Positions 26,940 through 36,104 are shown, numbered from the stretch's first letter. The stretch: DNA of 64,000 nt from Pseudomonas cavernae (GCF_003595175.1 NZ_CP032419.1:930001-994000), one strand, 5' to 3'. Numbers and translations: made by a program. The notes: a model not told the origin generated them from the letters alone.

Positions 26940-27827
26940 CTAGCGCAGCTGCGCTTCGGCCAGGGTGCGGCTGCGCGGGATCAGCGTGGCGTCCCAGTGA
27001 GCGATGGCCCAGGCCAGCAGCTCCTGGGCGGAACAGTTGTCGAGTTCGGCCGACGGCTGTTGGCCGAGCGTGTGTAGCGCGCGCAGCAGCAGCGGGCCGG
27101 CCTGATCGGCGGGCAAGGGCGGCGAGCGGTAGGATTTGCCGAGCTTGTGGCCGTCCGGCTGGATGATCAGCGGCACGTGCAGGTAGCGTGGCTGCGCCAG
27201 GCCGAGCAGCTCCTGCAGGTACAGCTGGCGCGGGGTGGAATCGAGCAGGTCGGCGCCGCGCACCACATCGGTCACCCCTTGCCAGGCATCGTCGAGCACC
27301 ACGGCCAACTGGTAGGCATACAGGCCGTCGCGGCGGTGGATGACGAAATCGCCGACCTCGCGGCCGAGCTGCTGGCGGAATTTGCCTTGCACGCGGTCGA
27401 CGAAGTGGTACTCCAGCTCCGGCACGCGCAGACGGATCGCGGCGTCGTGGGTGGCGTGTTGCAGGTTGCGGCAGGTGCCCGGGTAGATGCCGTGGTTGCC
27501 TTCCAGCTGCTTGCGCGAGCAGGTGCAGGCGTAGGCCAGGCCGTGTTGCAGCAAGCGCTCGATGATTGCGTCGTAGGCGGCATGACGTTCGCTCTGGCGC
27601 ACCATCTCACCGTCCCACTCGAAGCCGTAGGCTTCCAGCGTCCGGAGAATGGCGTCCTGCGAGCCAGGCGCTTCGCGCGGCGGGTCGAGATCTTCCATGC
27701 GCAGTAGCCAGCGGCCGCCACAGGCGCGGGCATCCAGGTAGGAGGCCAGTGCCGCGACCAGCGAGCCGAAGTGCAGGAAACCGCTAGGGGTGGGGGCGAA
27801 GCGCCCGATATAGGCTGAGGAAGTCAT
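26940..27827 (-). CDS. gluQ: Glutamyl-Q tRNA(Asp) synthetase
   Basis: Attaches glutamate to queuosine at the wobble base of tRNA-Asp. It is a truncated glutamyl-tRNA synthetase without an anticodon-binding domain, so 295 residues is the expected length. The HIGH-like motif is in FAPTPSGFLHFGSLVAAL and the KMSKS-like motif is HKLGKSYRS. Zinc-ligand candidates are CTCSRKQ and YPGTCR. It lies just downstream of dksA in the same direction, the conserved dksA-gluQ pair, separated by a hairpin. Confidence 0.96.
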   Translation of the reverse strand: MTSSAYIGRFAPTPSGFLHFGSLVAALASYLDARACGGRWLLRMEDLDPPREAPGSQDAILRTLEAYGFEWDGEMVRQSERHAAYDAIIERLLQHGLAYACTCSRKQLEGNHGIYPGTCRNLQHATHDAAIRLRVPELEYHFVDRVQGKFRQQLGREVGDFVIHRRDGLYAYQLAVVLDDAWQGVTDVVRGADLLDSTPRQLYLQELLGLAQPRYLHVPLIIQPDGHKLGKSYRSPPLPADQAGPLLLRALHTLGQQPSAELDNCSAQELLAWAIAHWDATLIPRSRTLAEAQLR

Positions 27828-27843
27828 CAGGGGTATAAACGAA

Positions 27844-27866
27844 GCGGGGCGCCTAAGCGCCCCGCT
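27844..27866 (-). terminator. Hairpin between dksA and gluQ
   Basis: GCGGGGCGC (27844-27852) and GCGCCCCGC (27857-27865) form a perfect nine-pair stem with a four-base loop. The following minus-strand tract (TTCGTTT) is a weak U-run, so it may only reduce transcription into gluQ. Confidence 0.7.
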
Positions 27867-27872
27867 GCCGGA

Positions 27873-28316
27873 TCAGGATCCGACCTGTTTTTCCTTGATT
27901 TCCGCCAAGGTCTTGCAGTCGATGCACAGGGTGGCGGTGGGGCGGGCTTCCAGGCGGCGGATGCCGATTTCGACGCCGCAGGAATCACACCAGCCGTACT
28001 CGTTGTCTTCGATCAGTTGCAGGGTTTCGTCGATCTTCTTGATCAGCTTGCGCTCACGATCGCGGGCCCGCAGTTCCAAGCTGAATTCTTCTTCCTGGCT
28101 GGCGCGGTCGGCGGGGTCAGGGAAGTTCGCGGCTTCGTCCTGCATGTGATGCACGGTCCGGTCGACCTCCTGCATCAGCTCCAGTTTCCACTTGGTGAGA
28201 ATGTCGGTGAAGTGAGCGCGCATGGCGTCGCTCATGTATTCCTCACCCTTGGTCTCTTTGTAGGGCACAAAGCCGCGAGTCAGATGACTGCTCTTTTCTT
28301 TTGCTTTGATGGGCAT
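27873..28316 (-). CDS. dksA: RNA polymerase-binding transcription factor DksA
   Basis: DksA enters the RNA polymerase secondary channel and, with ppGpp, represses rRNA promoters and activates amino-acid operons. The ATG at 28316 (MPIKAKEKSSHL) is preceded by AAAAGGCGG and gives 147 residues. A coiled coil lies at about 35-105, with the tip acidic pair in NFPDPADRASQEEE. The zinc finger is CDSCGVEIG...CIDC, with the usual four cysteines. The open frame extends further to 28697 but has no support. Confidence 0.96.
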   Translation of the reverse strand: MPIKAKEKSSHLTRGFVPYKETKGEEYMSDAMRAHFTDILTKWKLELMQEVDRTVHHMQDEAANFPDPADRASQEEEFSLELRARDRERKLIKKIDETLQLIEDNEYGWCDSCGVEIGIRRLEARPTATLCIDCKTLAEIKEKQVGS

Positions 28317-28511
28317 GGATGACCGCCTTTTAATCTCACTGATCCATTGCGCAGGATGATGTCCATTGCCGTCTATTTCCCGGCCCTGCGGCTGCAAGCG
28401 GGCGAACTTACCAGATCGATTCCGCCCGCGCCACTCCCGGTTGTCGAGGTTGCTGCTGTTTGTTCGAGCGGTCAGATAGAATCCGCTCCTCCGCCCTATA
28501 AAGGAAGGCCC

Positions 28512-29693
28512 ATGGCCCATCCCTACAGTGCGCGCAGCCGCGCCATCGAACCCTTTCACGTCATGGCCCTGCTGGCCCGCGCCAATCAGTTGCAGGCCCA
28601 AGGGCATGACGTCATTCACCTGGAGATCGGCGAACCGGACTTCACCACCGCCGCGCCTATCATCGCCGCCGGTCAGGCTGCCCTGGCCGCCGGGCATACG
28701 CGCTATACCGCGGCGCGTGGGCTGCCGGCGCTGCGCGAGGCGATCTCCGGGTTCTATGCCGAACGCTATCGGTTAAGGATAGACCCGGAACGCATTCTGA
28801 TTACGCCCGGCGGTTCCGGCGCCTTGTTGTTGGCCGCCAGCCTGTTGGTGGACCCCGGCAAGCACTGGCTGCTGGCCGACCCCGGCTATCCCTGCAATCG
28901 GCATTTCCTGCGGCTGGTCGAAGGCGCCGCGCAGCTGGTGCCGGTGGGGCCGGAGGTGCGCTATCAGCTGACCGCCGACCTGGTCGAGCGTTACTGGGAC
29001 CAAGACAGCGTCGGCGCGCTGGTCGCCTCGCCGGCCAACCCGACCGGCACCCTGCTGCACCGCGACGAGCTGGCCAGCCTGTCCGCCGCACTGAAGGCGC
29101 GTGGCGGGCACCTGGTGGTGGATGAGATCTACCACGGTCTGACTTACGGCGCTGAGGCGGCCAGCGTGCTGGAGGTGGACGATGACGCCTTCGTGCTGAA
29201 CAGCTTTTCCAAGTATTTCGGCATGACCGGCTGGCGCCTGGGCTGGCTGGTGGCGCCGGCGGCCGCGGTGCCGGAGCTGGAGAAACTGGCGCAGAACCTC
29301 TATATCAGCGCCCCGAGCATGGCCCAACACGCCGCGCTGGCCTGCTTCGAGCCGGCGACCCTGGCGATCCTCGAGCAGCGCCGCGAGGAGTTCGAGCGCC
29401 GCCGCGACTATCTGCTGCCGGCCTTGCGCGAGTTGGGTTTCCGCATCGCCGTCGAACCGGAAGGGGCGTTCTACCTGTACGCCGACATCGGTGCCTTCGG
29501 CGGCGACGCCTATGCCTTCTGCCAGCATTTCATCGAAACCGAGCATGTGGCGTTCACCCCGGGGCTGGATTTCGGCCGTTACCAGGCCGGCCACCACGTG
29601 CGTTTCGCCTACACCCAGAGCCTGCCGCGCCTGCAGGAAGCGGTCGAGCGCATCGCCCGTGGCCTGCAGAGTTGGCGCTCCGATGCAGTTTGA
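28512..29693 (+). CDS. Pyridoxal-phosphate aminotransferase, class I/II
   Basis: A fold-type I aminotransferase of 393 residues. The ATG at 28512 follows AAGGAAGG; the longer open frame from 28347 has no ribosome site. Motifs are [45 protein letters not shown], and the PLP-binding lysine in [16 protein letters not shown]. These match AspC/AAT-type enzymes, but the amino donor cannot be fixed. It diverges from dksA, and its last 11 bases overlap sfsA. Confidence 0.9.
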   Translation: MAHPYSARSRAIEPFHVMALLARANQLQAQGHDVIHLEIGEPDFTTAAPIIAAGQAALAAGHTRYTAARGLPALREAISGFYAERYRLRIDPERILITPGGSGALLLAASLLVDPGKHWLLADPGYPCNRHFLRLVEGAAQLVPVGPEVRYQLTADLVERYWDQDSVGALVASPANPTGTLLHRDELASLSAALKARGGHLVVDEIYHGLTYGAEAASVLEVDDDAFVLNSFSKYFGMTGWRLGWLVAPAAAVPELEKLAQNLYISAPSMAQHAALACFEPATLAILEQRREEFERRRDYLLPALRELGFRIAVEPEGAFYLYADIGAFGGDAYAFCQHFIETEHVAFTPGLDFGRYQAGHHVRFAYTQSLPRLQEAVERIARGLQSWRSDAV

Positions 29694-30390
29694 CCCGCCG
29701 CTCGAGGAGGGCCGCCTGCTACGCCGGTACAAGCGCTTTCTCGCCGATATCGAGACCCTTCAGGGCGAGCGGCTGACCATTCATTGCCCGAACACCGGCT
29801 CGATGCTCAACTGCCTGAGCGAGGGTTGCCGGGTCTGGTTCAGCCGCTCCAGCGACCCCAAACGCAAGCTGCCGGGCACCTGGGAATTGAGCGAGACGCC
29901 GCAGCGGCGACTGGCCTGCGTCAACACCGCGCGGGCCAATGCCCTGGTCGAGGAAGCCTTGCGTGGCGGACTGATCGCCGAGTTAGCCGGCTTCACCGCG
30001 CTCAAGCGCGAGGTGGCCTATGGCGTGGAAAACAGCCGGGCGGATTTTCGCCTGGACTATCCCGGCGGGCCGGCCTTCGTCGAAGTGAAGAGCGTCACCC
30101 TCGGCTTCGATGGCTCGCCGCTGGCAGCCTTCCCCGATGCGGTGACCAGCCGCGGCAGCAAGCACCTGCGCGAGTTGGCCGCGCTGGCCCAGCAGGGCGT
30201 GCGTGCGGTTCAGCTGTATTGCGTCAACCTGTCCGGCATCGACGCGGTGCGCCCGGCCGCGGAGATCGACCCGGCCTATGCGGCGGCCTTGCTGCAGGCC
30301 AAGGAGGCGGGGGTGGAGGTACTGGCCTACGGCGCCGAGCTCAGCCCGCAGGCGATCCGCTTGGTTCGCCGGCTCGAGGTCTGTCTGTAG
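29683..30390 (+). CDS. sfsA: DNA/RNA nuclease SfsA (sugar fermentation stimulation protein homologue)
   Basis: The 235-residue protein has the family signatures [12 protein letters not shown] and [20 protein letters not shown]. The nuclease-like core has [11 protein letters not shown] and FVEVKSVTL, where acidic residues and a lysine resemble a PD-(D/E)XK site. It begins inside the end of the aminotransferase gene with an 11-base overlap, implying coupled translation. Its TAG stop is part of the left arm of a long palindrome. Confidence 0.94.
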   Translation: MQFDPPLEEGRLLRRYKRFLADIETLQGERLTIHCPNTGSMLNCLSEGCRVWFSRSSDPKRKLPGTWELSETPQRRLACVNTARANALVEEALRGGLIAELAGFTALKREVAYGVENSRADFRLDYPGGPAFVEVKSVTLGFDGSPLAAFPDAVTSRGSKHLRELAALAQQGVRAVQLYCVNLSGIDAVRPAAEIDPAYAAALLQAKEAGVEVLAYGAELSPQAIRLVRRLEVCL

Positions 30391-30448
30391 CCCGGAGGCA
30401 ATCCGGGGGCATGGCGGTATCGGTTTCCCCGGATTGCATCCGGGCTAC
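30387..30448. repeat. REP-like palindrome between convergent genes
   Basis: GTAGCCCGGAGGCAATCCGG (from 30387) is matched by an inverted arm CCGGATTGCATCCGGGCTAC (ending 30448). The first TAG is the stop of sfsA, and on the other strand the arm's TAG is the stop of the Rieske gene. It resembles the REP-type intergenic palindromes common in Pseudomonas and could act as a two-way terminator. Confidence 0.75.
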
Positions 30449-30762
30449 GGCTCGATCCAAATCCCTCTGGCATCTTCCCGGCATTCCAGCGCCCGCAGCG
30501 ATTGCCCTTCGCAGGGCCCGGCCACGCAGTCGCCGGACTCGATGAGAAACAGCGCGCCGTGACGGGCGCACTGGATCAAGCTGCCGCTGGGCTCGAGGAA
30601 CTGGTCGGCCGCCCACTCCAGGGGAGTGCCGCGGTGCGGGCAGCGATTGGCGTAGGCGTGCACCCGGCCATGGCGACGCACGGCGAGCAGTTGCAAGCCT
30701 GCAACGAGAAAGCCCCGGCTCTGGCCTTCGGCCAGCGCATCCGGGGCGCAGAGCAATTGCAT
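30445..30762 (-). CDS. Rieske [2Fe-2S] ferredoxin-like protein
   Basis: A 105-residue single-domain Rieske protein. The cluster ligands are in NRCPHRGTPLEW (Cys, His) and QCARHGALFLIESG (Cys, His). The second is the usual C-x2-H motif, where the phenylalanine in ALF is also conserved. Such small Rieske proteins act as electron carriers for oxygenases or nitrite reductases, but no partner is adjacent. Its TAG stop lies within the right arm of the palindrome it shares with sfsA. Confidence 0.9.
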   Translation of the reverse strand: MQLLCAPDALAEGQSRGFLVAGLQLLAVRRHGRVHAYANRCPHRGTPLEWAADQFLEPSGSLIQCARHGALFLIESGDCVAGPCEGQSLRALECREDARGIWIEP

Positions 30763-30843
30763 CGGCGTCTCCTGTGAGCGGCGGGCATTATCCCGTACGG
30801 TGAGGAGTTGCCAAGAGGGCGCGCGTCCTTGCGCGAAACGGGC

Positions 30844-33075
30844 TCAGATTTCCCACACCAGGTTGACCGCCGCATGGCGGCCCGGCTGGGTGAAGCGGCC
30901 GAGGCTCGGGCTGCTGCTGTCCAGGCCCTGGACGTCGCCCCATTGCCAGTACTGTTTGTCGGTCAGGTTGAACAGGCCGGCGTTGACCGAGAGCTGCTCG
31001 CTGACCTGCCACCAGCCGTTGAGGTCGAGGGTGCCGTAACCGGGGGTCTCGAACTGTTCGCGGATGCGCAGCGCGGCACTCTGGCTCTGGTCGACGCGGG
31101 TCTTGGCGGCCACCAGGGTCCAGGCGAGGTCACCACCGAAGCGGCCGCTCGGTGCGGCATAGCCGAGGCCGAGCACCGCCTTGAGCGGGTCGACGCTGTT
31201 GATCGGCGCGCCGTTTTCCTCGTTCTTGCCGCGGGCGTAGGCGATCGCGCCGTGCAGGCGGCTGCCGGCCGGCAGGCCGAACTGGTCGAGGAACAGCTCA
31301 CCGCGCGCTTCCGCGCCACGGATGCTGACCTTGCTGAGGTTCTGCGCCTGATAGGTCAGCAGGCCGGCGCCGGTCGGGTCGCTGGTGGTCACCGAGTCGA
31401 TGAAGTCCTTGTAGCGGTTGTAGAACAGGGCGACGCCGAAGCTGCCGACGGTGTACTCGCCGCGCAGGCCGATCTCGTAACTGTCGCTGGTTTCCGCCTT
31501 CAGGTCGGGGTTGGCGATGGTCTGGTAGCCCAGCTGCACGTTGACGAACTCACCGAAGATATCCACCGCCTCCGGCGCCTTGAAACCGGCCGCGTACTGG
31601 CCATAGAGACTGTGCGCATCGTCCAGCTGATAGGTCACGCCGAGTTTCGGTGACAGCGCGTGGTCGTTGAAGTCGGACGGGGTGGTATCCAGCGGGTGGG
31701 CATTGAGGTACTCGGCGGTGACGTCCGGCTTGAGCTGGTAGTAGTCGTAGCGCAGGCCGGGCAGCAGGGTCCAGCGGCCGATTTCGATGCTGTCCTGCAC
31801 GAACAGGGCGTATTCCTCGGTGGTCGGGTCCGGAAAATCGCTGAGCGGGAAGGTTTCCGCGCCGAACGCCGGCGGCGTCGGCAGGCCGGTGTCGGCGAAC
31901 ACTTCGCTGCCGGTGCGCAGGTCGCTGCTGTCCAGGCGTTTGACATCGACGCCATAGATCAGGTGGTGGTTGGCCGCGCCGGTGCTGAACTGTTTGTCCA
32001 ACTTGGCATTCAGCGCCCACAGCTGCTCCTGATAGTTAGAGTCGCGGCTGCGGTCACGGAAACGGCCGCCACTGAAGCGCTGCTGCAAGGTCTGCTGGCG
32101 GATCTCGCTGTCCTGGTAGCTCAGTTGCCAGTCGAGGCTGTCGGCGATCGCGCTGTCCAGGACCAGCAGGTGCTGCAGGCTGACGCGTTCGCGGTCGGTG
32201 CTGTCCTGGGCATCCGAGGTGCGGATGGCCGCCGTGCGGCTGTATTCGCTGAGCACCTGGGTGTCGACGTCGGCCTCGTAGCGTTCGTAGGTCAGTTGCA
32301 GGCGGTCGCTGTCGGCATAGTTCCAGCCGCCTTTGACCAGCAGGTTCTGCGCCCGGTAGTCCTGCGGGTTGGCCTCCTCGCGGGTTAGGCCGATGCCGCC
32401 CTGGCCGCCGAAGGTCTCCAGTTCCTGACCGTCGCGGCGGCCGAGATGCAGCAGGCCGTCGACTTGGCCCTGGCGGCCGGCCAGCGTGGTGCTGCGCAGC
32501 CAGCTGTCATCGGCGCCGTCGTAGCCGGCCTTGATCCGCGCGTAGGCGTCGTCGCCTTCATCCAGGTAATCCGCCGCATCCTTGGTGAGGAAGCTCACCG
32601 CGCCGCCGATGGCGTCGCTGCCATACAGCGAGGAGGCCGGGCCGCGGATGATTTCCACCTGCTTGACGGTGTCCGGATCGATGTAATTGCGCCGGGCATC
32701 CATGAAGGGGCCGAAGTTGAAGGCGTCCGGCACGCCGACACCGTCCACCTGGGTGAGTACGCGGTTGCCGCCGATGCCGCGGATGGTGAAGCCGGACAGG
32801 CCGAAGCGGCTGCCGGTGCCGCTCACCGATACCCCCGGCTCGTAGCGCACCAGATCCTGGATGTTGTTCACGTTCTGCTGGTCGATTTCCCGTTCGCTGT
32901 GGACCGAAACGGTGCTCGGCACCTGGCCGAGAGCCTGCGCGTTGCGGGTCGCGGTGACCGTGACGGTATCGAACTGGGTAGCGGTTTTCGCCGCTTCCGC
33001 AGCCAGGACCAGGGACGGCGAGAGCAGCAGCAAGGCCAGCAAGGGCCGGCGGGCGAAGGGCGGACGGATGGACAT
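30844..33075 (-). CDS. phuR: TonB-dependent haem/haemoprotein receptor
   Basis: An outer-membrane receptor importing haem. The ATG at 33075 follows CAGGAGTCGTCC and gives 743 residues with a signal peptide (LLALLLLSPSLVLAAEA). The longer frame to 33300 would run through the promoter. A TonB box is seen as DTVTVTAT and the plug domain contains FTIRGIGGNRVLTQVDGVGV. The barrel carries the haem-receptor pair FKAP...NPDL with a tyrosine, not a histidine, between them, and the protein ends in aromatic-rich strands (NLVWEI). It diverges from tonB-phuSTUVW across a Fur-box region. Confidence 0.93.
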   Translation of the reverse strand: MSIRPPFARRPLLALLLLSPSLVLAAEAAKTATQFDTVTVTATRNAQALGQVPSTVSVHSEREIDQQNVNNIQDLVRYEPGVSVSGTGSRFGLSGFTIRGIGGNRVLTQVDGVGVPDAFNFGPFMDARRNYIDPDTVKQVEIIRGPASSLYGSDAIGGAVSFLTKDAADYLDEGDDAYARIKAGYDGADDSWLRSTTLAGRQGQVDGLLHLGRRDGQELETFGGQGGIGLTREEANPQDYRAQNLLVKGGWNYADSDRLQLTYERYEADVDTQVLSEYSRTAAIRTSDAQDSTDRERVSLQHLLVLDSAIADSLDWQLSYQDSEIRQQTLQQRFSGGRFRDRSRDSNYQEQLWALNAKLDKQFSTGAANHHLIYGVDVKRLDSSDLRTGSEVFADTGLPTPPAFGAETFPLSDFPDPTTEEYALFVQDSIEIGRWTLLPGLRYDYYQLKPDVTAEYLNAHPLDTTPSDFNDHALSPKLGVTYQLDDAHSLYGQYAAGFKAPEAVDIFGEFVNVQLGYQTIANPDLKAETSDSYEIGLRGEYTVGSFGVALFYNRYKDFIDSVTTSDPTGAGLLTYQAQNLSKVSIRGAEARGELFLDQFGLPAGSRLHGAIAYARGKNEENGAPINSVDPLKAVLGLGYAAPSGRFGGDLAWTLVAAKTRVDQSQSAALRIREQFETPGYGTLDLNGWWQVSEQLSVNAGLFNLTDKQYWQWGDVQGLDSSSPSLGRFTQPGRHAAVNLVWEI

Positions 33076-33245
33076 GGACGACTCCTGGTGGATAACCCGC
33101 CGCGCCGTTGCGAAGCCCGTTCTGCTGCGGGTTTGGCCTGGCGTTCTGGTGAGCACCGGGACGCTCATCCCTATGCGAAGGGAGTGGCGGCAGCGGGCGG
33201 CAGTAGTGGTTGGGTGGCGGCGCAAAACCTTAAAGAGCTTGACGA

Positions 33246-33276
33246 GCAAATGCAAACAATTATCAAATAGATTATC
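33246..33276. promoter_or_regulatory. Fur-box region between phuR and tonB
   Basis: GCAAATGCAAACAATTATC (33246-33264) matches the 19-base Fur consensus at 13 positions. On the minus strand GATAAT hexamers repeat at 33271-33276 and 33259-33264. The site sits 170 bases upstream of the phuR ATG and 30 bases before the tonB start, so Fur could shut off both directions. Confidence 0.75.
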
Positions 33277-33293
33277 GTTTAGTGGTGTTGCCC

Positions 33294-33995
33294 ATGCCAA
33301 GGATGCCCTTCTATCTGTCGCTTTCTCTGGCTCTGCATGCCGGCCTCGGCTGGCTATTGCAGGGTCAATGGCTGGCGCATGGGCAGCCTTATGCGCCGAG
33401 CCGGCCGGCGGTGATCCAGATCAGCCTGGCGCCGCTCGCCGCGCCGCCACCGCTGGCGCCGGTTCAGCCGCAGGTGGCGACCACGCCGCCCAGCCCAACC
33501 CAGCCCAGCTCGGCCAGGCCCACACCAGTCAAACCGCCGGCCAAGCCCGCCGTGGCCAAGGCGCCAGCACCAGCGCCGCGGCCACGAGCGCTGGTGCGAG
33601 CGGAGAACCGTGCGCCAGCGGCTGCAGCACGTCCGGCCAGTGCCGCGCTGGCAGCGGCGAGTCCGAGTGTGGCGGCGCCGCGCCCGGCCGCGCCGGTTGT
33701 CGAGGAGGTGCTGAGCCGTGAACCGTCGTTCCGCCAGCCGCCGCAACAGCCGAGCTATCCAGCGCAGGCGCGGCGGCGCAATCAACAGGGCGTGGTGCTG
33801 GTCGAGGTGCGCCTGGACGCCCGGGGCGAGCAGCGGGAGCTGAGGCTGCTGCGCTCCTCCGGGGTCGACAGCCTGGACCGCGCCGCCTTGACCGCCGTCG
33901 CCGGCTGGCGCTTCCACCCGCAAAGCCAGAACGGCCAGGCGGTGCCCAGCCGCGTGCAAATCCCCATTCAATTCGCCCTGACGGCGAGCCGATGA
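33294..33995 (+). CDS. tonB: TonB-family energy-transducing protein
   Basis: TonB links proton-motive force from ExbB/ExbD to outer-membrane receptors. The 233-residue protein has an N-terminal helix (FYLSLSLALHAGLGWLL) with the conserved Ser/His side and a long proline/alanine-rich spacer to about residue 150. The C-terminal domain has PSYPAQARRRNQQGVVLVEV, SSGVDSLDRAALTAV and WRFHP. The ATG at 33294 is chosen; a GTG at 33282 and an ATG at 33303 are alternatives. It is the first gene before phuS, so it is probably dedicated to haem uptake. No exbB/exbD is nearby. Confidence 0.9.
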   Translation: MPRMPFYLSLSLALHAGLGWLLQGQWLAHGQPYAPSRPAVIQISLAPLAAPPPLAPVQPQVATTPPSPTQPSSARPTPVKPPAKPAVAKAPAPAPRPRALVRAENRAPAAAARPASAALAAASPSVAAPRPAAPVVEEVLSREPSFRQPPQQPSYPAQARRRNQQGVVLVEVRLDARGEQRELRLLRSSGVDSLDRAALTAVAGWRFHPQSQNGQAVPSRVQIPIQFALTASR

Positions 33996-34011
33996 GCAAC
34001 CAGGAGTTACC

Positions 34012-35088
34012 ATGACCAGTCAAACCCAACCCCAGTCGGCCACCCTGGCCAATCCGCTGTACCAGGCCTGGCAGGTGCTGCGCAGCGAACAGCCGAAGCT
34101 GCGCGCCCGTGATGCGGCGGAACGCCTGGCCGTGAGCGAGGGCGAACTGACCGCCAGCCGTCTGGGCGTGGATGCCGTGCGCCTGAACCCGGACTGGGCG
34201 GCCTTGCTGCCGGCGCTCGGCGAGCTGGGCTACATCATGGCCCTGACCCGCAATGAGCATTGTGTGCACGAGCGCAAGGGCTACTACCGCGAAGTGTCGG
34301 TGATGGCCGGCGGGCAGATGGGCCTGGTGGTGTCGGCCGATATCGACCTGCGCCTGTTTCTCGGCGGTTGGGCCAGCGTGTTCGCCATCGAAGAGCAGAC
34401 CGCCCGCGGCCTGCAGCGCAGCATCCAGGTGTTCGACCGCCAAGGGCTGGCCGTGCACAAGGTGTTTCTCACCGAGGACAGCGAAGTGGCGGCCTGGGCG
34501 CCACTGGTGCAGCGTTTCCGCGCCGCAGAACAGAGCGCCGAACTGGCTCTGCAGCCGTTGCCCGCGCGTCCGGCGGAGCGGGCCGATGTGGAGATCGGCG
34601 TCGGCGCGCTGCGCGAGGGCTGGTCGAGCCTGAAGGATACCCACCACTTCTTCGCCCTGCTGAAAAAGCATGGCGTCAGCCGTACCCAGGCCCTGCGCCT
34701 GGCCGGCGGCGAGTGGGCCGAAGCGCTGGACGTGCGCGAACTGCCGAAGCTGATGGAGGAGGCCGGTCGTCGCCAGGTGCCGATCATGGTCTTCGTCGGT
34801 AACCAGCACTGCATCCAAATCCACTCCGGGCCGGTGAGCAACCTGCGCTGGCTGGACAGTTGGTTCAACGTGCTCGACCCGGAGTTCAACCTGCACCTCA
34901 AGACGCCCGGCGTCACCGCGCTGTGGCGGGTACGCAAGCCCAGCAGCGATGGCGTGATCACCAGCTGGGAAGCCTTCGATGCCGAGGGCGAGCTGGTGCT
35001 GCAGCTGTTCGGTGCGCGCAAGCCGGGGATTCCCGAGCGTCAAGACTGGCGCGAGCTGGCCGAAGCCACGCCGGCCCTGGCGGGCTGA
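34012..35088 (+). CDS. phuS: Cytoplasmic haem-binding/haem-trafficking protein PhuS (HemS/HmuS family)
   Basis: Carries haem from the ABC importer to haem oxygenase. The 358 residues form two homologous halves; landmarks are RNEHCVHERKGYY, SADIDLRLFLGGWASVFA, and in the second half WSSLKDTHHFFALLKKHGVSR, where the histidines are haem-ligand candidates by homology to PhuS. CAGGAGTTACC precedes the ATG. It lies 16 bases after tonB. No haem oxygenase gene is adjacent. Confidence 0.94.
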   Translation: MTSQTQPQSATLANPLYQAWQVLRSEQPKLRARDAAERLAVSEGELTASRLGVDAVRLNPDWAALLPALGELGYIMALTRNEHCVHERKGYYREVSVMAGGQMGLVVSADIDLRLFLGGWASVFAIEEQTARGLQRSIQVFDRQGLAVHKVFLTEDSEVAAWAPLVQRFRAAEQSAELALQPLPARPAERADVEIGVGALREGWSSLKDTHHFFALLKKHGVSRTQALRLAGGEWAEALDVRELPKLMEEAGRRQVPIMVFVGNQHCIQIHSGPVSNLRWLDSWFNVLDPEFNLHLKTPGVTALWRVRKPSSDGVITSWEAFDAEGELVLQLFGARKPGIPERQDWRELAEATPALAG

Positions 35089-35145
35089 ACTGCTGCCCGC
35101 GGTCCCTTGTCTGCCGGCGCAGGCCGATTGCGTCGTCCTTCCTGC

Positions 35146-35174
35146 CGGCCCGGGCCTAAATGGCGCCGGGCCGG
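35146..35174 (+). terminator. GC-rich hairpin between phuS and phuT
   Basis: CCGGCCCGG (35146-35154) and CCGGGCCGG (35166-35174) form a nine-pair stem followed by TTTACC. It lies 30 bases before the phuT ATG and may attenuate transcription of the transporter genes or stabilise the upstream mRNA. Confidence 0.5.
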
Positions 35175-35204
35175 TTTACCGAATCTTGCTGGAGTCGCTG
35201 CACC

Positions 35205-36104
35205 ATGCGTCTTAACTTCTGTCTGGCCGGCCTCTGCGCCGGCCTTCTATTCAGCCGGCTGGCCGGCGCTGCCGAACCGCTGCCGCCACGTTGGGTCAGC
35301 GCCGGCGGCTCGCTCAGCGAATGGGTGGTGGCGCTGGGGGGCGAATCCCGATTGGTGGGAGTGGATACCACCAGCCAGCATCCGGCTGCCTTGAAGGCCC
35401 TGCCGAGCATCGGCTACCAGCGCCAGTTGGCGGCCGAGGGCATCCTCACCCTGCGCCCGGACATGCTGATCGGCACTGAAGAAATGGGCCCGCCGCCGGT
35501 GTTGGACCAGCTCAGGGCTGCCGGCGTGCGTATCGAGACGCTGCCGGCCAAGGCCGACCTGGCTAGCCTGGAACATAATCTGACCCGGCTTGGCGAGCTG
35601 CTGGGCGACCCGGCGCGCGCCGCCCAGGTGCTGGCCGAGTATCGCCTGCGCCTGCAAGCGCAGGCCGCCTGGGTCGCCAACGCCCGACGCAGCCAGGACC
35701 CGCCGCGGGTCTTGCTGCTGCTCGGCCATGCCGGCAGCAGCCCGATGGCGGCCGGGCGGGATACCGTGGCGGCGTGGCTGATCGAGCAGGCCGGTGGCCG
35801 CAACGTCAGCCCACACAACGGCTATAAGGCGATTTCCACCGAGGCGCTGATGGCGCTCGACCCGCAGGTGGTGATCTTCGCCGACCGCAGCCTGAGTGGC
35901 GAGGCGGCCAAGCAGGCCTTGCTCAAACAGAATCCGGCCCTGGCGGCGACGCCGGCCGCGCGCGACGAGCGCCTGCTGGCGCTGGACCCGACCCTGCTGG
36001 TGGGTGGCTTGGGCCCGCGCTTGCCGGAAGGGCTGGCGCGGCTGTCGGCGGCCTTCTATCCTGCCGCGCACGCCCCGACCGGAAAAGCCAAGAGCCAGCC
36101 ATGA
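35205..36104 (+). CDS. phuT: Periplasmic haem-binding protein of the Phu ABC importer
   Basis: A 299-residue solute-binding protein with a signal peptide (LAGLCAGLLFSRLAGAAE). The haem ligand in this family is a tyrosine in GY-x-RQL; here it is Y71 in SIGYQRQLAAEGIL, the same position as in the Pseudomonas homologue. Other landmarks are LRPDMLIGTEEMGPP and LLGHAGSSPMAAGRDT. The ATG at 35205 is preferred over an upstream in-frame start at 35160 because it begins the signal peptide. Its stop overlaps the phuU start (ATGA). Confidence 0.94.
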   Translation: MRLNFCLAGLCAGLLFSRLAGAAEPLPPRWVSAGGSLSEWVVALGGESRLVGVDTTSQHPAALKALPSIGYQRQLAAEGILTLRPDMLIGTEEMGPPPVLDQLRAAGVRIETLPAKADLASLEHNLTRLGELLGDPARAAQVLAEYRLRLQAQAAWVANARRSQDPPRVLLLLGHAGSSPMAAGRDTVAAWLIEQAGGRNVSPHNGYKAISTEALMALDPQVVIFADRSLSGEAAKQALLKQNPALAATPAARDERLLALDPTLLVGGLGPRLPEGLARLSAAFYPAAHAPTGKAKSQP

